A stretch of 35,907 nt of DNA from Candidatus Dormiibacterota bacterium (GTDB lineage: Bacteria; Chloroflexota; Dormibacteria; Aeolococcales; Aeolococcaceae): assembly GCA_003153505.1 (NCBI GenBank), contig PLZA01000074.1, positions 1 through 35,907 on the forward strand. Reading direction: 5' to 3'. Positions 23,086 through 30,372 of this stretch are shown piece after piece. Under the pieces are notes generated by a model. It saw only the letters and a list, made by a program, of their open reading frames with translations. It searched no databases and had not been told where the DNA came from. The stretch's first letter is position 1, and every line of letters begins with the position of its first letter. The position numbers and the translations under genes are program-made.

Positions 23086-23506
23086 GGCCGCGAAGGAACT
23101 GACCGTCGTCTGGACCGGTGGCGATCGCCACCGGGTCACGGTGCGGGGCCACCAATTCCTGGTGGATCAACCCCGGTGCGACGGCGGTGACGATGCCGGA
23201 CCGACCCCAGTGGAGTTATTCGTCGCGTCGCTCGCGTCGTGCGTCTCGCACTACGCGCGCCGAGGGCTCGGATCCTCCGACGGAGGGCCGCGTGTCCACT
23301 GCACCTGGACGATGAGCGCAGCGGCCCCGTGGCGGGTGGCAACGATCGACCTCGATGTTGATCTTCCTCCAGGCACGTCGCCCGCTCGCGTCGCTGCGGT
23401 CGAGCGGGCGATCGGTCACTGCACGGTCCACAACACGCTTCGGGATCTCCCTGAGATCCGTGTCGGCGCCCACGTCGCGGCGATGGCAGGCGCGAGTCGG
23501 AGCTGA
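23063..23506 (+). CDS. OsmC-family (peroxide/persulfide-reactive thiol) protein
   Basis: 147 residues from GTG (VVTSSSPEAAKELTVVW), with AGAAGG six bases upstream; an ATG at 23048 is also possible. OsmC/Ohr-like fold: HQFLVDQPRCDGGDDAGPTP, VELFVASLASCVSHYARRGL, ATIDLDVDLPPG and ERAIGHCTVHNTL. The two family cysteines lie in SLASCVSHY and GHCTVHN. These thiols reduce organic hydroperoxides in Ohr/OsmC; some YhfA-like members sit in sulfur-relay operons with unknown roles. The overlap with DsrE2 indicates coupled translation. I infer a persulfide or peroxide protective function in the sulfur operon. Confidence 0.88.
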   Translation: MVTSSSPEAAKELTVVWTGGDRHRVTVRGHQFLVDQPRCDGGDDAGPTPVELFVASLASCVSHYARRGLGSSDGGPRVHCTWTMSAAAPWRVATIDLDVDLPPGTSPARVAAVERAIGHCTVHNTLRDLPEIRVGAHVAAMAGASRS

Positions 23507-23532
23507 GTCCATCCCGCTCCCAGCGCGCCGAG

Positions 23533-23549
23533 GCTCGGCCGCGCCGAGC
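23533..23549. terminator. Inverted repeat between convergent genes
   Basis: GCTCGGC and GCCGAGC form a seven-base stem with a three-base loop in the 46-base gap between the OsmC-like stop and the opposing gene at 23553. Placement fits a bidirectional terminator. No T-tract. Confidence 0.4.
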
Positions 23550-23552
23550 GGT

Positions 23553-23897
23553 TCAGGACCGCGAGCGTGCTGCTGCCGGCGTCTCGCTGGAGCGCCGTGG
23601 GGCGGCCGGTTCTCCGAACGGATGGATTCGCAGGTTCCCGTCCGGCAGCTGATACCAGCGCCCGGATCGAGCGCGAAGCCAGCGCAGGCTCGTGCGTCGC
23701 GTCGTCGGCGTCGTCGATTCTCCGTAGAGCACCAGGTGCTCCCGCATCTCGATCTCGCCGACCTGGGGATCTGCTCGAAGTGCGGTCACACGCTCGATCG
23801 CAATCCGCCGTCCGTTCGGCTGGTCGAGACGCACCTCCAGTGTGCGCTCGCCGTTGCGGACCGCCCACACCCGGTACGCATGAATCTCCTTGGTCAC
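23553..23897 (-). CDS. Hypothetical 114-residue basic protein
   Basis: Starts GTG (MTKEIHAYRVWAVRNGERTL) with GGAGGT seven bases upstream. The core has alternating beta-like stretches: EVRLDQPNGRRIAIERVTAL, GEIEMREHLVLYGE and RWLRARSGRWYQLPDGNLRI. The compact, strand-rich pattern with many Arg and Trp residues could be a nucleic acid- or ligand-binding small barrel. I do not recognise a family. The Ser/Arg/Ala-rich tail may be disordered. It converges on the OsmC-like gene and diverges from the diguanylate cyclase. Confidence 0.6.
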   Translation of the reverse strand: MTKEIHAYRVWAVRNGERTLEVRLDQPNGRRIAIERVTALRADPQVGEIEMREHLVLYGESTTPTTRRTSLRWLRARSGRWYQLPDGNLRIHPFGEPAAPRRSSETPAAARSRS

Positions 23898-23995
23898 GGC
23901 GGTACCTCCAATAGCCGGTGGCGACTACCTCCCAGGATCCATCGGGTGCCGATCGGCGACTAGAGGCGGAAGCCGAGAGTTCGGATGACCTTGGT

Positions 23996-24062
23996 CCCAA
24001 CCCACGAAACGGCTGTGGCCAAGGTTGGGTCGTTTGGATGGGTGATCGACGCCCAACGACCC
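23996..24062 (+). promoter_or_regulatory. Two mutually exclusive hairpins upstream of the diguanylate cyclase
   Basis: CCCAACC (23996-24002) pairs with GGTTGGG (24023-24029). GGGTCGTT (24027-24034) pairs with AACGACCC (24055-24062). Bases 24027-24029 belong to both stems, so only one can form fully. The layout resembles a switching leader but matches no riboswitch that I know. An open reading frame from 23985 covers the same bases, which weakens the case. Confidence 0.3.
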
Positions 24063-24143
24063 TGGACGGGTCTTCCCGCCGCTCGCATACTGAGACTGGA
24101 TCAACCCGAGCTGCCGGCGGGCGCTCAACGAGGTGCTGCCCGG

Positions 24144-25712
24144 ATGTCGATGCAAAGCCATCCCCTCCGCCGCGACGGCTTGGTGGGCCGGACGCGGCCA
24201 TTCCTCATGACCTTCGCGATTGCGAGCGCGATCGCGCTGTATCCCTACCGATTTGGGTCGGTTGCGTGGGTCGTCGGCGGATTACTCGGCGCGATCGCCG
24301 CCTACGCGCTGGTGCTGGCGGTGCCATGGGATCGGTGGCCGCGGTTGCTCTCGCCATGCACCTCCTTGCTGTTCGTGGCGGTGGTGGGGGCGCTCATGGC
24401 GGGCAAGGGGTCGGTCGACATGTCGCTGGTTGCGCTGCTGCTCCTGCCGATCCTCTGGAACGCACTCTACGGCCGGCCCTGGGAGATGGCGGTTGCGACG
24501 GCGGGGGCGGCCGCGGCCATCCTCGCCGTCGCGTACCGGTTCGGAGAGATCACGGGCGGGTCGATCGCACAACCGCTCCTCGTCTGGACGGCGGTGTGCT
24601 GCCTGATCACGTATGCGATACGCCGGCTCCGCAACGACCTGGCGCAGGCTCTCGAGACTCGCGAGACCATGATCAAGACTCGCGAGACCATGATCAAGCA
24701 GAGTGCGGCCTTCGACCTGGCGGCGACGGAACTCTACTCGACGCTCGATCCCGACGCCGTCGTGAAGATCGGGCTGCAGGCGGCGGCGCACCTCATCCTC
24801 CCACTGGAGGAGTCGGTCAAGGAAGCCTTCTTCTTCGTGGTCGACGGTGCGACGGCGTCGCTGATTGCGCACTACAACCAGGAGCCCGAGGACGAGCTCC
24901 CGGAAACGAGCTTCGCCACGTCTGACATCCCACTCCTCGAGCGCGCGCTGAGCCAGGGCACCGCCTGTCTCTTCGACATCGACACGGAGTCGATGGACCG
25001 ACGCGGTGCCGATGTCGTCACCAGCCTGCGCATCACCAACGGCGTCGCCATCGGCATCCGCGCCGAGGGGATCAACGGTGTTCTTGCGGTCACCAGTCAC
25101 GACAGGAGGCCGTTCAGCACGGCCCAGGGTGAGCAGCTCACTTCGTTCTCGACCATCGTCAGCCTTGCCTTGTCGCGAGCCATGCAACACGCTGCCGAGG
25201 CGACGACCGATGCGCTCACCGGCCTGGCAAATCGCCGCGAGTTCAACAACCGTCTGGCCACGATGCCACGCGACGCACGCTACGTCCTGCTGTCCATGGA
25301 TGTGGACTCCCTCAAGCGCGTCAACGACAAGGCCGGCCATGCCGCGGGCGACGAGCTGCTCCGGGGTGTTGCTCAGGCGTTGCGCAGCTCGGTCCGCGGC
25401 AGCGACATCGCGGCGAGGACCGGGGGCGACGAGTTCTGCGCGATCCTCGATCAGCCAACCGCCGCTCAGGCGCGCGCGGTCGCCGATCGAGTGGTCGCCG
25501 CGGTGCGGATGGTCTCGGTTGGCGGCATGCCCGGCAGCGTCAGCGTCGGCTTTGCCACGGTGGAGAGCGGGCAAAATCCCGCAGACCGCCTCGCCTCGGC
25601 AGACGCCGCGATGTACCGCGCAAAACGCGCAGGCGGGAGCCGCGTGAGTGAAGCCGACGCAGCAGGAGCGCTTCGCGTGGAGCCGGTGTCGCGCCGGGCG
25701 GTCGCTTCTTAG
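24144..25712 (+). CDS. Membrane GAF-GGDEF diguanylate cyclase
   Basis: 522 residues from MSMQSHPLRRDG, chosen because membrane helices follow directly; a longer frame from 23985 exists. Six hydrophobic segments span about residues 20-175, then a helical linker with a 21-base tandem duplication (TRETMIK twice, near 172-185), then a GAF-like domain (FDLAATELYSTLDPDAVVKI to FSTIVSLALSRA). The GGDEF domain starts DALTGLANRREFNNRL and holds RTGGDEFCAIL with the inhibitory I-site R-G-S-D five residues before it. Active-site residues are intact, so c-di-GMP synthesis with product feedback is expected. The truncated EAL gene at 3651 is the only other turnover gene seen. The signal sensed is unknown. 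Confidence 0.92.
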   Translation: MSMQSHPLRRDGLVGRTRPFLMTFAIASAIALYPYRFGSVAWVVGGLLGAIAAYALVLAVPWDRWPRLLSPCTSLLFVAVVGALMAGKGSVDMSLVALLLLPILWNALYGRPWEMAVATAGAAAAILAVAYRFGEITGGSIAQPLLVWTAVCCLITYAIRRLRNDLAQALETRETMIKTRETMIKQSAAFDLAATELYSTLDPDAVVKIGLQAAAHLILPLEESVKEAFFFVVDGATASLIAHYNQEPEDELPETSFATSDIPLLERALSQGTACLFDIDTESMDRRGADVVTSLRITNGVAIGIRAEGINGVLAVTSHDRRPFSTAQGEQLTSFSTIVSLALSRAMQHAAEATTDALTGLANRREFNNRLATMPRDARYVLLSMDVDSLKRVNDKAGHAAGDELLRGVAQALRSSVRGSDIAARTGGDEFCAILDQPTAAQARAVADRVVAAVRMVSVGGMPGSVSVGFATVESGQNPADRLASADAAMYRAKRAGGSRVSEADAAGALRVEPVSRRAVAS

Positions 25713-25807
25713 GGGAAGGCGAGCCGCGCGCGGCCTGAATCATCCGAAGTGCACTCGGAAGCGGAACCGGCGAGGTAGACTGGACGCGTCTAGAAAGGAA
25801 CCCCCAG

Positions 25808-25981
25808 ATGGCCTGGATTTGGTGGCAGCAGCGTCGTGCAGACCACGCTGAAAGCCGGTTGATCAAGTCGTATCTGCAGCAGCGAGACACGTCCCGCGTC
25901 ATGTGGGAAGTGGTCGTCGAGGCGAGGCGGAACGCTGACGCGCACCTGCGTCTCGAAGCAGCACTTCAGCACATCTGCTAA
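25808..25981 (+). CDS. Trp-rich 57-residue protein, MAWxWWQQ family, copy 2
   Basis: Begins MAWIWWQQRRADHAESRLIK, then SYLQQRDTSRVMWEVVVEAR, ending LEAALQHIC. AAAGGAAC lies ahead of the ATG. The N-terminal 22 residues match the 58-residue protein at 18994 closely, whereas the C-terminal half has diverged but stays helical and charged. The shared tryptophan cluster suggests one conserved binding surface. It stands alone, 95 bases after the diguanylate cyclase and about 140 bases before the flavodoxin. No homolog with known function comes to mind. Confidence 0.82.
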   Translation: MAWIWWQQRRADHAESRLIKSYLQQRDTSRVMWEVVVEARRNADAHLRLEAALQHIC

Positions 25982-26120
25982 CGCCTGAGTCAAGTCCGGC
26001 GGGTGCCGGCGCTGGCAGAGACGAAGGACCCACGAGGTAGGGGCGACCGGCACTGGTCGGTCGTCGCGGTAACACGCACGCTCGTGGTAGTCACAGTCGC
26101 TCCACTTCGAGGTGAGATCC

Positions 26121-26687
26121 ATGCGAGCACTCATCGTCTACGAATCGATGTACGGCAATACGCACGTCATCGCCGACCGGATCGGTGCGGGGTTTCAAAC
26201 TGAGGATCAGATTCGAGTGGTCGCCGTTCGCGACGCCACGGCCGACCTGGTTGCGTGGTCTGACCTGCTCGTCGTCGGCGGTCCCACCCATGCCCACAGC
26301 CTGAGCCGGAAGGCCACGCGCAAGGGCGCTCTGGACGCAACGCTCAAGCCGGGGTCGCTGCTGAGCATGGATCCTTCGGCAGCAGGCCCTGGGCTGCGTG
26401 ATTGGCTCAGTGACCTCGGCTCACTGCACCACAAGCCTGCCGCGGCATTCGACACCCGCCTCGACGCCCCACCGATCTTCACTGGGCGTGCGTCGAAGGG
26501 CATTGGCCACCGGCTCGAGCGCAGCGGTGCCACGCTGATCGCTGAGGACGAGAGCTTCCTGGTCAATCGCGAGAACCAGCTCATCGCCGGCGAGGCGGAG
26601 CGTGCCCTCCGCTGGGGTCAAACGCTCGCGAAGACGCCCGTCGACGTCGCCGGACACCTCGCGGAGACGGCGCCACTGGCTCGGTAA
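26121..26687 (+). CDS. Flavodoxin-like protein
   Basis: 188 residues from MRALIVYESMYGNTHVIADR with GAGGTGA upstream. The FMN phosphate loop is YESMYGNT, and the next loop with DLLVVGGPTHAHSLSRKATR follows the usual flavodoxin order. The region from 85 to 130 (GPGLRDWLSDLGSLHHKPAA then FDTRLDAP) resembles the long-chain insertion. A C-terminal helix ends GQTLAKTPVDVAGHL. Such proteins bind FMN noncovalently and shuttle electrons or signal redox stress; similar actinobacterial proteins are annotated simply as flavodoxin. It is followed by an S51 peptidase-like gene 66 bases later. Its electron partner is not evident. Confidence 0.9.
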   Translation: MRALIVYESMYGNTHVIADRIGAGFQTEDQIRVVAVRDATADLVAWSDLLVVGGPTHAHSLSRKATRKGALDATLKPGSLLSMDPSAAGPGLRDWLSDLGSLHHKPAAAFDTRLDAPPIFTGRASKGIGHRLERSGATLIAEDESFLVNRENQLIAGEAERALRWGQTLAKTPVDVAGHLAETAPLAR

Positions 26688-26753
26688 GCGGATGCCCGGC
26701 CCTCGCTATGCCGGGTGCCTCGTGGACGTGCGCCCCGGGTGCATGATCGGGAC

Positions 26754-27482
26754 GTGGGCAGCGCTGAGCGAGGGGCGGGGGTCCTCGGGCTCGTCGGCGG
26801 CGATGAGTTTCATCCTGGCAACGAGCCCCATGACGCGCTGCTCGCGGCCGCCGCACGCGGGCCCGCATACGTGGTCGCCACGGCCGCGGCGCGGTCGCGC
26901 CCGGACATGGCGGTCCGGACGGCGCAGACGTGGTTTCAGCGCTTCGGCCTGGACGTCGCAGAACTCGCCGTCTACACAAGTGCCCAAGCGCACAACCCGG
27001 CGCTCGCCGAGGCCGCTCTCGGAGCCGGGTTCATCTATCTGCCGGGCGGTGACCCGGGACTGGTGGCGAACGTCCTGAGGGACAGTCCGGTCGGCAACGC
27101 CATCGTCGAGGCGTGGCGCGATGGCGCGGCGCTGGCCGGATCGTCGGCGGGCGCGATGGGGCTCTGCGCGGTGACCCTGGTCCGGCAGTCGTTCCCGGGG
27201 CACGTGCAGCGCCGCCCGGCGCCCGGGCTCGCTGTGGTCCCGAACGCCGCCGTCCTCCCGCATCACAACACCTTCGGCGCGAAGTGGTATCCGTCGGCGC
27301 GCGCTGCCCTGCCCGACGCGGTGCTGATCGGCATCGACGAGCGCACCTGCGCACTCTGGGACGCGGGAGGATGGCGGTGTCTCGGCGCCGGTGCGGTGAC
27401 CGTCTACGTCCCTGGACGCGAAGCGGGCCCGGTCACGTCAGGCGAGCTCGAGGGAATCCCCTCACCGACGTTTGCGCGCTGA
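26754..27482 (+). CDS. S51-family (cyanophycinase/peptidase E-like) protein, copy 1
   Basis: 242 residues from GTG (VGSAERGAGVLGLVGGDEFH); an upstream frame reaches 26715. The fold shows GLVGGDEF, YVVATAAARSRPDMAVRTAQ, FIYLPGGDPGLVANVL, then the nucleophile elbow ALAGSSAGAMGLC and a histidine in AVLPHHNTFGAKW. These match the S51 Ser and His positions. Substrates of the broad family include cyanophycin and Asp-X dipeptides; many members are uncharacterised. A second S51-like gene at 32967 lacks the histidine region. The gene follows the flavodoxin in the same direction. Peptidase specificity cannot be read from the sequence. Confidence 0.83.
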   Translation: MGSAERGAGVLGLVGGDEFHPGNEPHDALLAAAARGPAYVVATAAARSRPDMAVRTAQTWFQRFGLDVAELAVYTSAQAHNPALAEAALGAGFIYLPGGDPGLVANVLRDSPVGNAIVEAWRDGAALAGSSAGAMGLCAVTLVRQSFPGHVQRRPAPGLAVVPNAAVLPHHNTFGAKWYPSARAALPDAVLIGIDERTCALWDAGGWRCLGAGAVTVYVPGREAGPVTSGELEGIPSPTFAR

Positions 27483-27509
27483 CGGCCGCTGGGCGGGCCG
27501 GCGGTCAGC

Positions 27510-28256
27510 TCAGCGCTGGCGCTCAGTTCGAAAGCGATCCACGGCCATGAATATGCTTTCGTCGAGCCACTGGTAGAAGCGCTGCCGCTGGGCGGTGTCC
27601 GATGCCATGTCGCTGGTTTCGGCGCGGCGCACGATCCAGGGCGGAACACCGTCGGCGATCACGCCACTCCCGACATGAACGCGCACCAGCGAGTCGTTCT
27701 CCTCGAGCACCTGGATCGTGACCTTGAGGATCACCCCGGTGTGATCCACCAGCCTCCAGCTCTGCTCCCATCGTGCCTTCCGGTTGAAGTCACGGGCGAC
27801 GTGCACGGTCTCATCCGCGATCACGCTCTCTCCAGTGCGGGCGGCGCTGGACAGCAGCCTGCGGACGTTGGCATCGAGGTCGCGGGCGATCCAGCTCACC
27901 AGTGACGGCGCTCGGTTGTCGACGTCCGGCAGCCCGCCGCTCGGGGTCGCCTCGGCACCGACAGCCCGGACCACACCGGCGTGGCGCCGGCAATAGAGTT
28001 TGCCCTCGACGGCGGTCCCGTGTTCCGGACAGTAGGCGGCTCGGCAGGCGCGGCCCCGTCCGTCGCGATAGGCGCAGGGCTGGGCGGTCTCATTCGTGCA
28101 GTCGGGAAAGTTGCACAGGATTCCCGTATTCGGCACGACCACGAGGGTCGGCGGCAACCCCGTCTCGTCATGCCGATTGCGGCGGAAGAGCTGGCTCATC
28201 GAAGACCGGCGCTGACCGCTGTCTCCGCCAGCCGCGGGCCTTTCCGGCGTCCCCAT
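27510..28256 (-). CDS. Zinc-knuckle protein with unknown C-terminal domain
   Basis: 248 residues starting MGTPERPAAGGDSGQRRSS, with GAGGAG eight bases upstream. Residues 48-92 hold eight possible zinc ligands: C48, C53, C61, C71, C76, H79, C89 and H92 (CNFPDC, CAYRDGRGRAC, YCPEHG, YCRRH). The two sets could form paired zinc sites. The C-terminal 140 residues contain a beta-rich part (WEQSWRLVDHTGVILKVTIQ, VLEENDSLVRVHVGSGVIAD) and end in a helix. No nuclease or ligase motif is obvious. It may bind nucleic acid or protein. It diverges from the tiny membrane peptide promoter region. Confidence 0.72.
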   Translation of the reverse strand: MGTPERPAAGGDSGQRRSSMSQLFRRNRHDETGLPPTLVVVPNTGILCNFPDCTNETAQPCAYRDGRGRACRAAYCPEHGTAVEGKLYCRRHAGVVRAVGAEATPSGGLPDVDNRAPSLVSWIARDLDANVRRLLSSAARTGESVIADETVHVARDFNRKARWEQSWRLVDHTGVILKVTIQVLEENDSLVRVHVGSGVIADGVPPWIVRRAETSDMASDTAQRQRFYQWLDESIFMAVDRFRTERQR

Positions 28257-28357
28257 GCAGCGATCTCCTCGTGAATGGGCGACCGGAAGGCCGCCCGACG
28301 ACCCCTAATGAAGCGCAGGCGTTCGCCCTGTGGGTCGGGCTATCCGACATCTCGCGA

Positions 28358-28403
28358 AACGGTGTTACACGCCGGTCACCTGGAACGCTGTTGCAACGCT
28401 GTT
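28358..28403 (+). promoter_or_regulatory. Tandem direct repeats upstream of the tiny-peptide promoter
   Basis: AACGCTGTT occurs at 28384-28392 and again at 28395-28403, eleven bases (one helical turn) apart. A one-mismatch copy, AACGGTGTT, lies at 28358-28366. They sit just upstream of the -10 at 28429, a usual place for an activator or a tandem-binding repressor. Confidence 0.5.
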
Positions 28404-28428
28404 TCGAGGGACAACATGGTAGGCTCGC

Positions 28429-28434
28429 TATAAT
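28429..28434 (+). promoter_or_regulatory. Consensus -10 element (TATAAT) for the 24-residue peptide
   Basis: A perfect TATAAT in very GC-rich surroundings, 34 bases before the peptide ATG. No good -35 lies 17 bases upstream, which fits activator dependence through the repeats at 28358-28403. Confidence 0.6.
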
Positions 28435-28467
28435 GTTTGCTTAGCGACACACCATAAAGGAGTGGCC

Positions 28468-28542
28468 ATGTACTACTGGGGTGGCGGTGTGGGCAGCGTC
28501 GTTGTCGTTCTCATCGTTCTCTTGCTGCTCCATGTCATCTAG
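28468..28542 (+). CDS. 24-residue single-span membrane peptide
   Basis: The peptide starts MYYWGGGVGS and continues with an unbroken Val/Ile/Leu span ending in LHVI. AAAGGAG lies six bases before the ATG and a TATAAT box lies 34 bases before it. Composition (aromatic-Gly-rich head, hydrophobic tail) recalls the tiny YjcZ-type membrane peptides of Bacillus, although direct homology is not shown. Such peptides usually anchor or modulate a membrane complex. The following gene (28607) or the nearby Nramp-like transporter could be the partner. The strong promoter and ribosome site imply high expression. It is too short for ordinary gene callers. Confidence 0.72.
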   Translation: MYYWGGGVGSVVVVLIVLLLLHVI

Positions 28543-28606
28543 CGTCGTCATCGGCGATTCTGTGATGACCAGGTCGGGGTGCGCGGCTGCCGGCGAACCC
28601 CCGCAT

Positions 28607-28840
28607 ATGGCGAACGACCTCGCCCAGGCGGTCGATCGCGAGACCTTGCTCCCCGGCGAGGATCCGGAGTCGACAGATCCTGCCGACGGCGTGCGCTGGG
28701 TCCGCGTCTACCGGGATCTGATCGAACTGACCACAGTGTTGCTGGAGCGAACCGAGTCCGCCCTCAAGACCATGAGAGGCGACGCGGTCCGGGAGGCCGG
28801 CCTGGATCAGCGGCTCCTGCGCATCCAGCGAGAGCGCTAG
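28607..28840 (+). CDS. Small helical hypothetical protein
   Basis: 77 residues from MANDLAQAVDRETLLPGEDP; an ATG at 28565 would add 14 residues. The first third is acidic, the rest is helical and charged (WVRVYRDLIELTTVLLERTE, then LDQRLLRIQRER). The Leu spacing suggests a short coiled coil. No ribosome site is clear for either start. It follows the membrane peptide by 64 bases in the same direction and may be cotranscribed. I do not recognise it. Confidence 0.55.
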   Translation: MANDLAQAVDRETLLPGEDPESTDPADGVRWVRVYRDLIELTTVLLERTESALKTMRGDAVREAGLDQRLLRIQRER

Positions 28841-28911
28841 TGTCTCGCTACGAGTTCCGGGCAGGCCGCCTCGAGGCCGTGTAGGCACAGCGCGAGCGGC
28901 TCCCAGACCGA

Positions 28912-30351
28912 ATGGCCATGCACGGGGCGGAGCCGCCCGCCGACGAGGGACCTGATCCCATCCGCGCGGCGGTGGCGCGTGTCAGTCCGCTTCCCGACGA
29001 GCCGTCTGCGAAGGGTGTTGCCAAAGCTCGCGGTCACGAGGCCGCCACGGGCGCGTCGCCGGCGGGACGGAGCGGGCTTGACGAGGCGCGCCGCCGGGGT
29101 CCGCTCGGGTTCCTCCAGTTGCTGGGTCCAGGGCTCGTCACCGGCGCATCTGACGATGACCCCTCCGGCATCGGTACCTACTCCCAGGCCGGGAGCCAGT
29201 TTGGTCTCGGGACGCTCTGGCTGGCCATCTTCACCTTCCCGCTGATGATCGCCGTGCAGGAGGCCTGCGCACGCATCGCGCTGCAGACGGGCGTCGGCCT
29301 CGGCACCTCGCTCCGGCGCAAGTTCCCGACGGTGCTGGTCGGTGCATGCATCGTCCTGGTCTTCTGTGCGAATACGATCAACGTCGGAGCCGACCTCGGC
29401 GCCGTCGCGGCAGGTGGATCGCTCCTGACCGGCAGCCACGTGCAACCGGTGTGGCTCCTCGTGCCGGTAGCGCTCGTGATCGGGGTGCTGGAGCTCCGCC
29501 TCTCCTATTCGACCATCTTTCGCTGTTTCAAATACCTGACGCTGGCGCTCTTCGCCTACGTCATCACGGTGATCATCGTCCACCCCCCGCTGCTGGCAAC
29601 CGCCGAAGCGACCTTCATTCCGCACCTGGAACTCAACAGGGACTTTGTCGGCATCGTGGTGGCGATCCTCGGCACGACCATCAGTCCGTATCTCTTCTTC
29701 TGGCAGGCGTCGAGCGAGGTGGACGAGATGAAGGCTGCTGGGGCAACAACAGAGCAGGAGCGGCGCGGCACCACGCGCAAAGAGTTGCGCGCGGCGCGGA
29801 TCGACGTGTCGGTCGGCATGTTCTTCTCCCAGCTGGTCATGTACTGCATCATCCTGGCGTCCGGGACGGTGCTGCACTCGTCGGGGCACAGCGGAATCCA
29901 GACAGCGCAGCAGGCTGCGCAGGCACTGAAGCCGCTCGCCGGACCCTTCGCATCGATGCTCTTCGCGCTGGGCATGATCGGCACCGGCTTGCTCGCGATC
30001 CCGGTGCTCACCGCCAGCGCCGCATACGCTGTCAAGGAATTCTTTGGCTTTCGCGGCGGGCTCAGCGAGACGCCGCACGCGCGTCCGACGTTCTATGCGC
30101 TCATCGTGCTGGCGCTCGCCGGTGGCTTGGTGATGAGCGCCCTCAACATCGATCCGATTCAGGCCCTGGTGGTGACGGCGATCATCAATGGAGTGGTCGC
30201 GCCGCCGGTTCTCGCGCTGATCGCGCTCCTGGCTCGTGATCGACGGGTCATGGGCGAGCACCGCAGCGGAAATCTCAGCGCTGCGCTGGTGTGGATTGCC
30301 ACGATGCTCATGGGCGCCGCCGTCGTGACGCTGATCGTGACCGTGGTCTGA
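28912..30351 (+). CDS. Nramp-family divalent metal transporter with divergent ion-site motifs
   Basis: 479 residues with about 11 membrane helices after a 50-residue hydrophilic N-terminus. The first helix reads GPGLVTGASDDDPSGIGTYS, aligned with the canonical DPGN: Asp and Pro are kept, while Gly-Asn is replaced by Ser-Gly. Helix six reads GTTISPYLFFWQASSEVDE, where Mn/Fe transporters have the MPH motif; Met and His are absent. Both changes are also found in Nramp-related Mg2+ transporters and other outlying clades. I infer a non-Mn/Fe substrate, perhaps Mg2+. The N-terminal extension may start later than 28912. It follows the helical gene by 71 bases. Confidence 0.88.
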   Translation: MAMHGAEPPADEGPDPIRAAVARVSPLPDEPSAKGVAKARGHEAATGASPAGRSGLDEARRRGPLGFLQLLGPGLVTGASDDDPSGIGTYSQAGSQFGLGTLWLAIFTFPLMIAVQEACARIALQTGVGLGTSLRRKFPTVLVGACIVLVFCANTINVGADLGAVAAGGSLLTGSHVQPVWLLVPVALVIGVLELRLSYSTIFRCFKYLTLALFAYVITVIIVHPPLLATAEATFIPHLELNRDFVGIVVAILGTTISPYLFFWQASSEVDEMKAAGATTEQERRGTTRKELRAARIDVSVGMFFSQLVMYCIILASGTVLHSSGHSGIQTAQQAAQALKPLAGPFASMLFALGMIGTGLLAIPVLTASAAYAVKEFFGFRGGLSETPHARPTFYALIVLALAGGLVMSALNIDPIQALVVTAIINGVVAPPVLALIALLARDRRVMGEHRSGNLSAALVWIATMLMGAAVVTLIVTVV

Positions 30352-30372
30352 TGACCCTCGCGCCGGCGGTCG

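Noticed and set aside
24027..24062. c-di-GMP riboswitch upstream of the cyclase
   Set aside because: The hairpins lack the conserved core and tetraloop-receptor arrangement of known c-di-GMP riboswitches.
28837..30261. 474-residue minus-strand frame
   Set aside because: Antisense to the transporter and without any domain or hydrophobic pattern; a shadow frame.
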